Notes: generated by a model not told the origin, from the letters alone. DNA of 19,385 nucleotides from an uncultured Clostridia bacterium (GCA_947626485.1 CANQSG010000015.1:1-19385); one strand, 5' to 3'; positions 5,899-14,451 are shown, numbered from the stretch's first letter. Numbers and translations: made by a program.

Positions 5899-5931
5899 CT
5901 AAATGTGTTGCCGGAATTTCTTTGTCCTCCT

Positions 5932-5960
5932 ATTATAGCAGACCCGGCGCAAAATTACAA
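5932..5960 (-). promoter_or_regulatory. Promoter for the DivIVA-like/fumarase-beta operon
   Basis: On the minus strand: TTGTAA (5960-5955), 17-nt spacer ending in TGC, then TATAAT (5937-5932), a consensus extended -10. It predicts a leader of roughly 105 nt that contains the dyads at 5837-5898. Confidence 0.7.
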
Positions 5961-6009
5961 GAAAAATGATTTTTTCGCGCGATTTCTCGCCGCCGCGCGT
6001 GAATAGTTC

Positions 6010-6038
6010 TTGCAATACGGGGCGAAATCGGGTAAAAT
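6010..6038 (+). promoter_or_regulatory. Promoter for the nusB-tyrS operon
   Basis: TTGCAA (6010-6015), 17-nt spacer, TAAAAT (6033-6038). Predicted start is near 6045, about 46 nt before nusB. It is back to back with the promoter at 5932-5960. Confidence 0.7.
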
Positions 6039-6090
6039 AGAATCGATTCGATATGCCAAATTCTTGAAATGAGCAAAGGACGGAACCGAA

Positions 6091-6498
6091 ATGACACGAA
6101 CGCAAGCGCGGGAACAGGCGTTTCTTTTGTTGTTTGAACAGAGCTTTCACCACGACCCCATCGCCAACCGCATCGCCGACGCCGCCGAGGCGCGCGACCT
6201 GCATGCCGACGACTACGCGCTGCAGGCGGTCGACGCCGTCGAGGCGCACCTTGCCGAACTCGACGAATGCATCGCGGCTTACAGCAAGGGCTGGCGCATC
6301 GAGCGCCTGTCGCGCGTCGCCCTCACGGCGCTGCGGCTCGCCCTCGCTGAAATGCGGTATTTCGACGACGTGCCGGTCAGCGTCTCGATCAACGAAGCCG
6401 TCGAGCTCTGCAAGAAATACGCGACACAGGACGACGCCGCCTTTGTCAACGGCATTCTCGGCTCGGTCGCCCGCGCCGACGGCGGGGAGACGACCTGA
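6091..6498 (+). CDS. nusB: Transcription antitermination protein NusB
   Basis: 135 residues, all-helical NusB fold. NusB binds boxA RNA with NusE (S10) and supports processive transcription of rRNA operons. The N-terminus RTQAREQAFLLLFE and the C-terminal block VPVSVSINEAVELCKKYATQDDAAFVNGILG, broken here into the recognisable SINEAVELCKKY and FVNGILG, are diagnostic. ATG 6091 follows AAAGGA by 10 nt. First gene of the operon. Its stop overlaps the xseA start by one base (TGATG). In many Firmicutes folD sits between nusB and xseA; it is absent here. Confidence 0.95.
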   Translation: MTRTQAREQAFLLLFEQSFHHDPIANRIADAAEARDLHADDYALQAVDAVEAHLAELDECIAAYSKGWRIERLSRVALTALRLALAEMRYFDDVPVSVSINEAVELCKKYATQDDAAFVNGILGSVARADGGETT

Positions 6499-7715
6499 TG
6501 CCCGCCGCCGTGCTGACCGTCCGGCAGCTCAACCTCTATGTCCGCACGCTGCTGGAAGGGGACGCCAACCTCGCGAGCGTCCTCGTCGCCGGGGAAATCT
6601 CCAATTTCAAAAACCATTACAGCAGCGGCCACCTCTATTTTTCCCTGAAGGACGCCGACGCCCTCGTGCGCGCCGTGATGTTCCGCGGCAACGCCTCGCG
6701 CCTGCAATTCCGACCCGAGGAAGGCATGCGGGTGATCTGCCGCGGCAGGGTCTCGCTCTACGAAAAAGACGGGCAGTATCAATTCTACGTCGAGGTGATG
6801 CAGCCCGACGGGGTGGGGGCGCTCGCCGTCGCCTTTGAACAGCGCAAACAGCGGCTTGCCGCGGCGGGTCTGTTCGATGAGGCGCGCAAGCGTCCGCTGC
6901 CGCCCTTTCCTTCCAAAATCGGCGTCATCACCTCGCCGACCGGCGCCGCCGTGCAGGATATTCTGCAAATTCTCGGCCGCCGCTGGCCGGTCGCCGAAAT
7001 TCTGCTCGTCCCCGTGCTCGTGCAGGGGGAACGCGCCGCCGCCGATCTGACGCGCGCCCTGCGCACCCTGTCTGCCCGCGACGACGTCGATCTGATCCTC
7101 ATCGGGCGGGGCGGCGGCTCTGCCGAAGACCTTTGGGCGTTCAACGACGAGGCGCTCGCTTACGCCATCGCCGAATCGCCCGTCCCGGTCGTCTCCGCCG
7201 TCGGGCACGAAACGGATTTTACGATCTGCGACTTTGTCGCCGACCTGCGCGCGCCGACCCCCTCCGCCGCGGCGGAGCTCGCGTCGCCCGACGGCGCACA
7301 GCTTTCCGCCTATTTTGCCGAAACGCCCGCCCGGCTGTCCCGCCTGCTGCAAACGCGGCTGACCGCCTGCCGCGACCGCCTGACCGCGCTTCGTGCTCGC
7401 CGCGCCTTCTCCGCGCCCGGGCGACTGCTCGAACCGCAGGAGCAGCGGCTTGACGGCCTGACGTCCCGCCTTGCCGACGCGATTTCCGACGGCCTGCGCA
7501 CGCGGGAGGACGCGCTCGCCCGGTCCGCCGCCGCGCTCGACGCCTTCAGCCCGCTGCGCGTCTTGGCGCGGGGCTACGCGATCGCGCAACAAAACGGCGC
7601 CGTCGTGCGCTGGGCGGCGGAGGTTCTGCCCGACGAAGACCTGACCCTGCGTTTTTCCGACGGTGCGGTGCGCTGCCGCGTCGTCGATGAGAAAGGACAA
7701 AACTGCGATGCCTGA
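6498..7715 (+). CDS. xseA: Exodeoxyribonuclease VII large subunit
   Basis: 405 residues, at the short end of the family. N-terminal OB-fold (about 5-100: TVRQLNLYVRTLLEGD, VAGEISNF, SGHLYFSLKD) and a catalytic central domain with the signatures IGVITSPTGAAVQDI, LILIGRGGGSAEDLW, FNDEALA and SAVGHETDFTICDFVADLRAPTPSAAAE. Then comes a long charged helical arm that carries the small subunits, and a C-terminal beta segment (VLARGYAIAQQNGAVV). It degrades single-stranded DNA to oligonucleotides in repair. Start ATG 6498 has GGGGAG 8 nt upstream inside nusB. The 3' end overlaps xseB by 8 nt. Confidence 0.95.
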   Translation: MPAAVLTVRQLNLYVRTLLEGDANLASVLVAGEISNFKNHYSSGHLYFSLKDADALVRAVMFRGNASRLQFRPEEGMRVICRGRVSLYEKDGQYQFYVEVMQPDGVGALAVAFEQRKQRLAAAGLFDEARKRPLPPFPSKIGVITSPTGAAVQDILQILGRRWPVAEILLVPVLVQGERAAADLTRALRTLSARDDVDLILIGRGGGSAEDLWAFNDEALAYAIAESPVPVVSAVGHETDFTICDFVADLRAPTPSAAAELASPDGAQLSAYFAETPARLSRLLQTRLTACRDRLTALRARRAFSAPGRLLEPQEQRLDGLTSRLADAISDGLRTREDALARSAAALDAFSPLRVLARGYAIAQQNGAVVRWAAEVLPDEDLTLRFSDGAVRCRVVDEKGQNCDA

Positions 7716-7854
7716 AACCGAAACCAAATCCACCTTTGAAGAAGCCATGCGCCGCCTCGAAGAGATCGCCGGTCTGCTCGAGAGCGGAGACGCACCGCTC
7801 GAGGAAGCGATGCGTTTGTACGAGGAGGGCGTCCGCCTCTCGAAGGACCGATGA
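7708..7854 (+). CDS. xseB: Exodeoxyribonuclease VII small subunit, unusually short
   Basis: 48 residues. FEEAMRRLEEIAGLLESGDAPLEEAMRLYEEGVRLSK matches the XseB signature (two helices joined by the ESGD.PLEEA turn). The protein stops at KDR, directly after the G(V)xL segment; family members normally run another 15-30 residues through a C-terminal helix. No other reading frame restores that helix before ispA begins 12 nt downstream. ATG 7708 (MPETETKS) is preferred over an upstream in-frame start at 7663 because AAAGGA lies about 10 nt ahead and the overlap with xseA is then only 8 nt. XseB subunits coat the XseA helical arm; whether this short version does so is open. Confidence 0.85.
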   Translation: MPETETKSTFEEAMRRLEEIAGLLESGDAPLEEAMRLYEEGVRLSKDR

Positions 7855-7866
7855 CGGGGTGCAGGC

Positions 7867-8748
7867 ATGATCGAAGCCCTGCTGCTTGAAAACGCCCGCC
7901 TGACCGAGCAGGCGCTCGAAGCCTGCACAACCTTTGAAAACGACGCTTCGTTTCATACGGTGGTCGACGCGATGCGGTACAGCCTTTTGCAGGGCGGCAA
8001 GCGCATCCGGCCGACGATGCTGCTCGAATTTTTCGCCCTGTGCGGCGGGGAAAAGGAGCGGGCGCTGCCCTTTGCCGCCGCCCTCGAATGTATCCATACC
8101 TATTCGCTGATCCACGACGACCTGCCCTGCATGGACGACGACGATCTGCGCCGCGGGAAGCCCTCCTGCCACCGCGCCTTCGATGAAGCGACCGCCCTGC
8201 TCGCGGGCGACGGGCTGCTGACCCTCGCTTTTGAAACGGCGGCAAACGCGCCCGACCTTCCGCCGCAGCGCGTCGTTTCGGCACTTTCCCTCCTCGCGCG
8301 CCGCGCCGGTGTCGTCGGCATGATCGGCGGGCAGGTCATCGACCTGCAAAGCGAGGGCAAAGACATTTCGCTCGAACGCGTCACCGAGATGTACGCCCGC
8401 AAGACCGGCGCGCTGCTCTGCGCCGCCGCCGAGATCGGCTGTCTGCTTGCGGGCGCGACACCCGAACAGCTTGCGGCAGCGCGGCAATACGCCGAGGCGG
8501 TCGGCCTCGCCTTTCAGATTGTCGACGACCTGCTCGACGCCGAGGGCGACACCGCGACGCTCGGCAAGCCGGTCGGCAGCGACGAAAAGAACGAAAAATC
8601 GACCTATGTCCGCCTCGTCGGCGTACCGGCGGCAAAGCGGACGGTCGGCGAGCTGACGGCAAACGCCAAAGCCGCCCTTGCCGCCTTTTCGGGCGACACG
8701 CAGCCCCTCGCCGCGCTGGCGGATTTCCTTTCCGGCCGCCGCGCCTGA
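7867..8748 (+). CDS. ispA: Polyprenyl synthetase, farnesyl/geranylgeranyl diphosphate synthase type
   Basis: 293 residues, typical of bacterial short-chain (E)-prenyl diphosphate synthases. It condenses isopentenyl diphosphate with allylic diphosphates, making C15 (or C20) precursors for undecaprenyl phosphate and quinones. Motifs: GGKRIRP (43-49), first Asp-rich motif DDLPCMDDDD (84-93), RRGKPS (95-100), GQVIDLQSE (155-163), KTGALL (179-184) and second Asp-rich motif FQIVDDLLD (216-224). ATG 7867 follows GGGGTG by 5 nt and starts 12 nt after xseB. It sits directly before dxs, so the operon pairs the first enzyme of the MEP pathway with a chain-elongating enzyme. Confidence 0.94.
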   Translation: MIEALLLENARLTEQALEACTTFENDASFHTVVDAMRYSLLQGGKRIRPTMLLEFFALCGGEKERALPFAAALECIHTYSLIHDDLPCMDDDDLRRGKPSCHRAFDEATALLAGDGLLTLAFETAANAPDLPPQRVVSALSLLARRAGVVGMIGGQVIDLQSEGKDISLERVTEMYARKTGALLCAAAEIGCLLAGATPEQLAAARQYAEAVGLAFQIVDDLLDAEGDTATLGKPVGSDEKNEKSTYVRLVGVPAAKRTVGELTANAKAALAAFSGDTQPLAALADFLSGRRA

Positions 8749-8764
8749 AAGCCACCCGTTCACC

Positions 8765-8771
8765 AAAGGAG
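8765..8771 (+). promoter_or_regulatory. RBS that supports the TTG start of dxs
   Basis: AAAGGAG with a 9-nt spacing to TTG 8781. No ATG or GTG in the correct frame lies at a suitable distance before the conserved LLNQIRGPEDVK region. Confidence 0.75.
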
Positions 8772-8780
8772 TTTATCGGT

Positions 8781-10619
8781 TTGGAATATCAACTGCTCAA
8801 TCAGATCCGCGGCCCCGAGGACGTCAAGCGCGTCCCCGCCGAACAGCTGCCGCAGCTCTGCGCCGAAATTCGCGATTGCCTGATCCAAACGGTCTCGAAG
8901 ACCGGCGGGCATCTGGCGTCGAACCTCGGCGTCGTCGAGCTGACCGTCGCGCTGCACCGCTCGTTTTCCTCGCCGCAGGACGCGATCCTCTTCGACGTCG
9001 GCCACCAGTGCTATACCCACAAGCTGCTGACCGGCCGCGCCGACCGCTTTTCGACGCTGCGGCAGGAGGGCGGGCTTTCGGGCTTTATGCGACCCGACGA
9101 GAGCGAGCACGACCCCTTCATCACCGGCCACAGCAGCAACGCCATTTCCGCCGCCTACGGGATTTACAAGGCGAAAACCCTGCGCGGCGAGGCGGGCACC
9201 GCCGTCGCGGTCGTCGGCGACGGGGCGCTGACCGGCGGCATGGCCTACGAGGCGCTCAACAACGCCGGCAGCGGCAAAAGCAATTTTATCATCGTCCTCA
9301 ACGACAATAAAATGTCGATCTCCCGCAACGTCGGCGCCCTCGCGCGGTATCTCAACCTGATCCGCACCCGCCCTTCTTATCACCGCTTCAAGCTCCGCCT
9401 CGAGCACGCGCTCGGGCATGTACCGCTGATCGGCAAGCAGGTGCGGCGCAGCCTCTTCCGCTCGAAAACCATGCTGAAAAACGCGATTTATCACAGCAAC
9501 ATCTTCGAGGGCTTCGGCTTCAACTATCTCGGCCCGGTCGACGGGCACAACATTGAAAAGCTCGAAAACCTGTTTGAGATCGCCCGGGAGCAGAACCGCC
9601 CCGCGCTGATCCACGTCCTCACCGTCAAGGGCAAGGGCTATTCCTTCGCCGAAAACAGCCCCAAGCATTACCACGGCGTTTCGCCCTTCGACGCGGAGGA
9701 GGGGATGGACGTCGACGCGACGAAGGAATCCTTCTCCTCGGTCGCGGGCGAGACCCTCTGCGAACTCGCGAAGGACGACCCGACGGTCTGTGCCGTGACG
9801 GCGGCCATGACCTCCGGCACCGGGCTTTCCGACTTCGCCGCGACCTATAAACCCCGGTTTTTCGACGTCGGCATCGCCGAAGCCCACGCCGTGACCTTCT
9901 CGGCGGGCCTCGCCAGCGCCGGCATGCGCCCCTATTTCGTCGTCTATTCCTCGTTTTTGCAGCGGGGCTACGATCAGGTGCTGCACGACGCCGCGATCGC
10001 CCATTATCCGCTGACCCTCTGCATCGACCGCGCCGGCATCGTCGGGGATGACGGCGAGACCCACCAGGGCGTGTTCGACGCCGCATTTTTGAGCACGATC
10101 CCCGGCATGGAGATTTATTCACCGACCTATTACGACGAGCTGCGACACCTGCTGCGCACGAAAAAAACGCTCTGCGCCATCCGCTATCCGCGCGGCGCGC
10201 AGCCGACTCCGCCCGCCGATTTTGCGCCGTGTGACGACGCATTTACCTGTTTTGAACGCGAGGGGAAAAAGGCCATTGTGACCTACGGCCGCCTCGTCGC
10301 GAACGCCCTCGACGCCGCGCGTCGCCTGCCCGACGTGACCGTCGTGAAGCTCAACCGCATCCACCCGCTCGACGAGGCGCTCATCGCTCTACTGCGCGAT
10401 TTTTCGGACGTTTATTTCTTCGAAGAGGGCATCCGCAGCGGCGGCATCGCCGAGCAGCTCGCCGCGCTGCTCTACGCGTCCGGCGCCGGCTGCCGCTCCC
10501 GCATTTACGCGATCCCCGACGTTTTCGTCCCGGCGATGCCGGTCGAGCGCGCCCTGCGGCGTTACCGGCTCGACGCCGATTCGATGGTCGAGATCGTCTC
10601 CGGGACAAGCCATGGCTAA
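8781..10619 (+). CDS. dxs: 1-deoxy-D-xylulose-5-phosphate synthase (TTG start)
   Basis: 612 residues, normal length. Thiamine-diphosphate enzyme joining pyruvate and glyceraldehyde-3-phosphate, the entry step of the MEP isoprenoid pathway. N-terminal domain: GGHLASNLGVVELTVALH (42-59), DVGHQCYTHKLLTGR (72-86), FITGHSSNAISAAYG (113-127) and the ThDP/Mg motif GDGALTGG (146-153) with LNDN (173-176). Central pyrimidine-binding domain: FFDVGIAEAHAVTFSAGLA with the catalytic Glu. C-terminal domain: the transketolase-C-like IRYPRG onward. The start is TTG 8781, backed by AAAGGAG 9 nt upstream and by the conserved N-terminus LLNQIRGPEDVK right after it. Gap to ispA 32 nt; overlaps tlyA by 8 nt. Confidence 0.96.
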   Translation: MEYQLLNQIRGPEDVKRVPAEQLPQLCAEIRDCLIQTVSKTGGHLASNLGVVELTVALHRSFSSPQDAILFDVGHQCYTHKLLTGRADRFSTLRQEGGLSGFMRPDESEHDPFITGHSSNAISAAYGIYKAKTLRGEAGTAVAVVGDGALTGGMAYEALNNAGSGKSNFIIVLNDNKMSISRNVGALARYLNLIRTRPSYHRFKLRLEHALGHVPLIGKQVRRSLFRSKTMLKNAIYHSNIFEGFGFNYLGPVDGHNIEKLENLFEIAREQNRPALIHVLTVKGKGYSFAENSPKHYHGVSPFDAEEGMDVDATKESFSSVAGETLCELAKDDPTVCAVTAAMTSGTGLSDFAATYKPRFFDVGIAEAHAVTFSAGLASAGMRPYFVVYSSFLQRGYDQVLHDAAIAHYPLTLCIDRAGIVGDDGETHQGVFDAAFLSTIPGMEIYSPTYYDELRHLLRTKKTLCAIRYPRGAQPTPPADFAPCDDAFTCFEREGKKAIVTYGRLVANALDAARRLPDVTVVKLNRIHPLDEALIALLRDFSDVYFFEEGIRSGGIAEQLAALLYASGAGCRSRIYAIPDVFVPAMPVERALRRYRLDADSMVEIVSGTSHG

Positions 10620-11424
10620 GACGCAGCGGCTCGACGCCGCACTCCTCGCCCGCACGCTGGCGGAATCCCCCCGGCAGGCGACGGGGGAGATCATGGCGGG
10701 CACGGTCTACGTCAACGGCCAGCGCGCCGATAAACCGGGCATGCCTGTCTCCGACGGCGATCACATCGAAATTCACGCGAAAAACCTGCGCTACGTCAGC
10801 CGCGGCGGGCTGAAGCTCGAAAAGGCGCTGGCGGTCTTTCCGCTCGATTTACAGGGCAAAATCTGCGCCGATATCGGCGCGTCGACCGGCGGGTTTACCG
10901 ACTGCATGCTGCAAAACGGCGCCGCAAAGGTCTACGCGGTCGACGTCGGCTACGGGCAGCTCGCCTGGAAGCTGCGCGGCGATCCGCGCGTCGTCAACCT
11001 CGAACGCACGAATTTTCGCTATGTGACGGCGCAGCAGATCCCCGAACCGCTCGATTTCGCCTCGGTCGACGTCAGCTTTATTTCTCTAAGCAAAATTCTG
11101 CCGCCGCTGCGCGCGCTCTTAAAACCGGCGGGCGAGGTCGTCGTGCTGATTAAGCCGCAATTCGAAGCCCACCGCGACGAGGTCGGCGAGAAGGGCGTCG
11201 TCCGCGCGCCGGAGATTCACGTCCGCGTTCTCGAACGCACCCTCGCATCGATCGGCGAGGCGGGATTCCGGGCGCTGCGCCTATCGTTTTCCCCGATTCG
11301 CGGCCCCGAGGGCAACATCGAATACCTCGCGCAGCTTTGCCTCGGCGAGGCGGCGACGCATCCGGTGCAGCCGCTGGTCGAGGAAGCCTTCGCGGCGTTT
11401 GAGACCCCGCAGGAGACAAAATAA
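10612..11424 (+). CDS. tlyA: TlyA family rRNA (cytidine-2'-O)-methyltransferase
   Basis: 270 residues. An N-terminal S4 RNA-binding domain (about 5-62; RLDAALL, IMAGTVYVNGQ) is followed by the conserved VSRGGLKLEKAL linker and an FtsJ-like Rossmann methyltransferase with SAM motif ADIGASTGGFTDC (86-98). The catalytic K-D-K-E set is visible in GGLKLEK, DVSFISL, LIKPQFE and EGNIEYL. TlyA enzymes methylate cytidines in 16S and/or 23S rRNA; the older name is hemolysin A. ATG 10612 lies inside the end of dxs (8-nt overlap), with only a weak GGGAC ahead of it, so coupled translation is likely. The order dxs-tlyA-nadK-argR-recN is conserved in Clostridia. Confidence 0.93.
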   Translation: MAKTQRLDAALLARTLAESPRQATGEIMAGTVYVNGQRADKPGMPVSDGDHIEIHAKNLRYVSRGGLKLEKALAVFPLDLQGKICADIGASTGGFTDCMLQNGAAKVYAVDVGYGQLAWKLRGDPRVVNLERTNFRYVTAQQIPEPLDFASVDVSFISLSKILPPLRALLKPAGEVVVLIKPQFEAHRDEVGEKGVVRAPEIHVRVLERTLASIGEAGFRALRLSFSPIRGPEGNIEYLAQLCLGEAATHPVQPLVEEAFAAFETPQETK

Positions 11425-11458
11425 TCCAAAAAATCTGAAACAAAGGGGGCACGGCTCG

Positions 11459-12307
11459 ATGCAACGAATCGCACTGTTTGCCAATCTGCAAAAACCGGGT
11501 ACTGCCGACCTGCTGCGGCGGGCGGTCGACGTGCTGCGGGGGGCGGGCTTTGCCTGCCTGCTGCCCGACGCCGCGCCCGTAATAACGGGCTGCGAGACCC
11601 TTCCGCCCGCACAGCTCTACGAGCGTTGCGACGCCGTCGTCACGATCGGCGGGGACGGCACCCTGCTGCGCCACGCCGCCCCGGCGGCACGGGCGGGAAA
11701 GCCCCTGCTCGGCGTCAACGCCGGGCGGGTCGGGTATCTCGCCGACCTCGACCCGCAGGATCTCGACCGGCTGGCGGCGCTGCGAACCGGCGACTACCGC
11801 ATCGAGCCGCGCATGATGCTCGACGTGCGGGTCGGCGGCGGGCAGGAGGCGGCCTTTCTCGCCCTCAACGAGGCGGTCATCTCGAAGGGTGCGCTCTCGA
11901 AAATGATCGACCTGACGGCGTCCATCGGCGCCGACGCGGTCTCTTACCGCGCCGACGGCCTGATTTTGTCCACGCCGACCGGCTCGACGGCCTATTCGAT
12001 GTCGGCGGGCGGCCCCATCGTCGACCCCGCGATCGAATCCGTCACCCTCACGCCGATCTGCCCCTACGCCGTCTTTGCCCGCCCGATCTTGCTGCACAGC
12101 GCGACGGTCGTGCGGGTGACAGTCCTCCCGCGCGAGGACGCCGAAATTTACCTGACGGTCGACGGCGCGAACGCCTACCGGCTCACGCCCGGCGCCGAGG
12201 TCTCGAAGGCCGCCTGTGCGCTGCAGCTGATCCGCATTTGCGACCACACCTTTTTCCACACCCTCTCGCACAAACTCGATCTCAAAGAACAGGAGCGGAA
12301 GCGATGA
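11459..12307 (+). CDS. nadK: NAD kinase
   Basis: 282 residues. Phosphorylates NAD to NADP using ATP (or polyphosphate in some homologues). Motifs: GGDGTLL (64-70), GVNAGRVGYLAD (the GxNxGxLGFL family motif), the NEAVISKG segment with the conserved Asn-Glu, and TPTGSTAYSMSAGGPIV. ATG 11459 is chosen because AAAGGGGG lies 9 nt upstream and MQRIALFAN is the expected first strand. An in-frame start at 11399 would overlap tlyA and adds an unconserved basic tail. Ends in an ATGA overlap with argR. Confidence 0.95.
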   Translation: MQRIALFANLQKPGTADLLRRAVDVLRGAGFACLLPDAAPVITGCETLPPAQLYERCDAVVTIGGDGTLLRHAAPAARAGKPLLGVNAGRVGYLADLDPQDLDRLAALRTGDYRIEPRMMLDVRVGGGQEAAFLALNEAVISKGALSKMIDLTASIGADAVSYRADGLILSTPTGSTAYSMSAGGPIVDPAIESVTLTPICPYAVFARPILLHSATVVRVTVLPREDAEIYLTVDGANAYRLTPGAEVSKAACALQLIRICDHTFFHTLSHKLDLKEQERKR

Positions 12308-12762
12308 AAAATAAACGGCAGGAGGAGCTGCTTCGCCTGATCCGCGAACGGGTCATGGTGACGCAGGACGATTTGCAGAACGCGCTGCGCGCGCGCGGAT
12401 ACGAGGTCACCCAGTCGACCATCTCGCGCGATATCAAGGCGCTGCGCATTGTCAAGGCGCAGGACGAAAACGGCAGATACCGCTATGTGTCCGCCTACCG
12501 ACCCGAGGACGAGGAGGAGACGCCGCAGGCCGACCGCTTTGTCGACGTGTTCCGCCGCTCGGTCATCCGCATCGACTACGCGATGAACGACGTCGTGATC
12601 AAGTGCTATTCCGGCATGGCGTCGGGCGCCTGCGTCGCGGTCGACCGCCTGTTCGGGGAGATGATCGTCGGCACGCTCGCGGGGGACGACACGATTTTAG
12701 CGGTCACCCGCAGCGAAGCCGAGGCGCCGGTGCTGGTCGCCAAATTGAAGCAACTGTTGTAA
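12304..12762 (+). CDS. argR: Arginine repressor ArgR
   Basis: 152 residues. N-terminal winged helix-turn-helix (about 1-70: KNKRQEELLRLI, TQDDLQNALRARGYEVTQSTISRDIKALRI) binds ARG boxes. The C-terminal domain (about 78-152) forms the arginine-binding hexamer core, with GASGACVAVD-type and GTLAGDDTILAV motifs; the GDD segment contacts arginine. It represses arginine synthesis and can activate catabolism. Start ATG 12304 overlaps the nadK stop by 4 nt and has AGGAG 8 nt upstream. Only 12 nt separate it from recN. No arg structural genes are present, as is usual for this clostridial gene order. Confidence 0.95.
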   Translation: MKNKRQEELLRLIRERVMVTQDDLQNALRARGYEVTQSTISRDIKALRIVKAQDENGRYRYVSAYRPEDEEETPQADRFVDVFRRSVIRIDYAMNDVVIKCYSGMASGACVAVDRLFGEMIVGTLAGDDTILAVTRSEAEAPVLVAKLKQLL

Positions 12763-12774
12763 CGGGGTGGAGAT

Positions 12775-14451
12775 ATGCTGAAAAATTTGCATATCGAAAA
12801 TATTGCCGTCATCAAAGCGACCGATCTGACCCTGCAGGCGGGGCTCAACGTCCTGACGGGGGAGACCGGCGCGGGTAAGTCGATCGTGATCGACGCGATC
12901 CACGCGGCGCTCGGCGAACGCACCTCCCGCGAACGCATTCGGGCGGGCTGCGACGAGGCGACGGTCTGCGCCGTTTTCGGCGATTTTTCCGCGCCGGTCA
13001 AGCAGCGGCTTTCCGAGGCGGGGGTGACGCCCGACGAACAGGGCGAGCTGATGCTGCAACGGACGCTGCGCGCCGACGGCAGGGGAACGGCATTTCTCAA
13101 CGGCCGCCCCGTGACCGCCGGACTGCTGCGCGAGATCGGCCGGTATCTCATCAACATCCACGGTCAGCACGACAACCAGGCGCTGCTCGACCCCGAGACC
13201 CACCGCCTCTTTCTCGACCGCCTCGCCGACAACGCCGACCGGCGCGACGCCTATTATACCGTCTTTCGCGAGGTCAACGCGATTCGCCGCGACCTGCGCG
13301 CGCTCGAGGCCGACGAGGACGAGAAAGAGCGGCGCGTCTCCCTCCTGCGTTATCAGATCGACGAGTTGACGGCGGCGCAGATCACACCCGGCGAGGTCGC
13401 CGCCCTGACCGAAAAGGCGGCGCAGTTCCGCAATTACGAAAAGCTGACGCTCCACCTGCGCGCCGTCCGCGAAGCCCTGCTCGGGGGCGAAACTGACGAC
13501 GGCGCGGTCGCTCGGGCGGAATCGGCGGCGGGCGAATTGCAGGCGGCAAACGCCGCGGCGCTGCAGTCCGACGCCGAAAAGCTCGTCGAGTTGAGCCTCG
13601 AATTGCAGGCCGTCGCCGAGCACGCCGACCGCTTCCTTTCCGACCTCGCCTTTTCGCCCGAGGCGCTCGAGCAGACCGAAGCGCGGTTCGACCTTCTGCG
13701 CCGGCTGATGCAAAAATACGGCGACAGTGAGGAGAAAATGCTCGCCTTTCTCGCCGACGCGCAGGCGCAGCTGCAACAGATCGACTCCTCGCAGGAACGC
13801 TTGCGCGCCCTCGAAGCCGATTTAGAGCGGGCGGAGGAACGCCTGATCGAACGCGGCGCGGCATTGACCGAAAGCCGCAAGCGTGCCGCCGACCGGCTCT
13901 GCCGCGAGGTCTGCGACGTGCTGCGGGAGCTCGATATGCCGCAGGTCGCCTTCGTCGTGCAGCTCGACCCCGGGCGGTACACGAAGCACGGCTGCGACAC
14001 CGTCGAATTTTTGATTTCCGCCAATCCCGGCTCGCCGCCGCGACCGTTGGCAAAAATCGCGTCGGGCGGGGAGCTCTCCCGCATCATGCTCGCGATCCAG
14101 AGCGCGCTCGCGGGGCGCGACGAGGTCGACACCCTGATTTTCGACGAGATCGACACCGGCATCAGCGGCCGCGCCGCCCAGAAGGTCGGGCGCCAGCTCG
14201 CCCGGGTCTCCCGCCTGCGGCAGGTCGTCTGCGTGACGCATTTAGCGCAGATCGCCGCGCTGGCTGACCGGCATCTGCTCATCGAAAAATCGGTCGCCGA
14301 CTCCAATACCTACACCAACGTATCCGTCCTCGACGAAGCGGGGCGGGTGCGGGAGATCGCCCGCATCATGGCGGGCGCCGCGCCGAGCGAAACGGTGCTT
14401 CGTTCGGCAAAAGAACTACTCGACAGGAGAAACGATCATGACTTTATTTGA
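12775..14451 (+). CDS. recN: DNA repair protein RecN
   Basis: 558 residues, an SMC-like ATPase that binds DNA ends at double-strand breaks. Walker A GETGAGKS (29-36) lies in the N-terminal half-domain, followed by the RecN-specific INIHGQHDNQALLDP. A central coiled coil spans about 150-370. The C-terminal half-domain has the ABC signature SGGELSRIMLAI (near 429) and Walker B LIFDEIDTGISG (near 453). Start ATG 12775 sits unusually close (4 nt) to a GGGGTGG sequence. The last 14 nt overlap tyrS. Confidence 0.96.
   Translation: MLKNLHIENIAVIKATDLTLQAGLNVLTGETGAGKSIVIDAIHAALGERTSRERIRAGCDEATVCAVFGDFSAPVKQRLSEAGVTPDEQGELMLQRTLRADGRGTAFLNGRPVTAGLLREIGRYLINIHGQHDNQALLDPETHRLFLDRLADNADRRDAYYTVFREVNAIRRDLRALEADEDEKERRVSLLRYQIDELTAAQITPGEVAALTEKAAQFRNYEKLTLHLRAVREALLGGETDDGAVARAESAAGELQAANAAALQSDAEKLVELSLELQAVAEHADRFLSDLAFSPEALEQTEARFDLLRRLMQKYGDSEEKMLAFLADAQAQLQQIDSSQERLRALEADLERAEERLIERGAALTESRKRAADRLCREVCDVLRELDMPQVAFVVQLDPGRYTKHGCDTVEFLISANPGSPPRPLAKIASGGELSRIMLAIQSALAGRDEVDTLIFDEIDTGISGRAAQKVGRQLARVSRLRQVVCVTHLAQIAALADRHLLIEKSVADSNTYTNVSVLDEAGRVREIARIMAGAAPSETVLRSAKELLDRRNDHDFI

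Noticed and set aside
6279..7928. A 549-codon minus-strand open frame opposite nusB, xseA and xseB
   Set aside because: Low-complexity Arg/Gly/Ala-rich product spanning three coding genes; no RBS or family motif. Similar antisense frames opposite ispA, dxs, nadK, recN, dapA and asd are rejected for the same reason.
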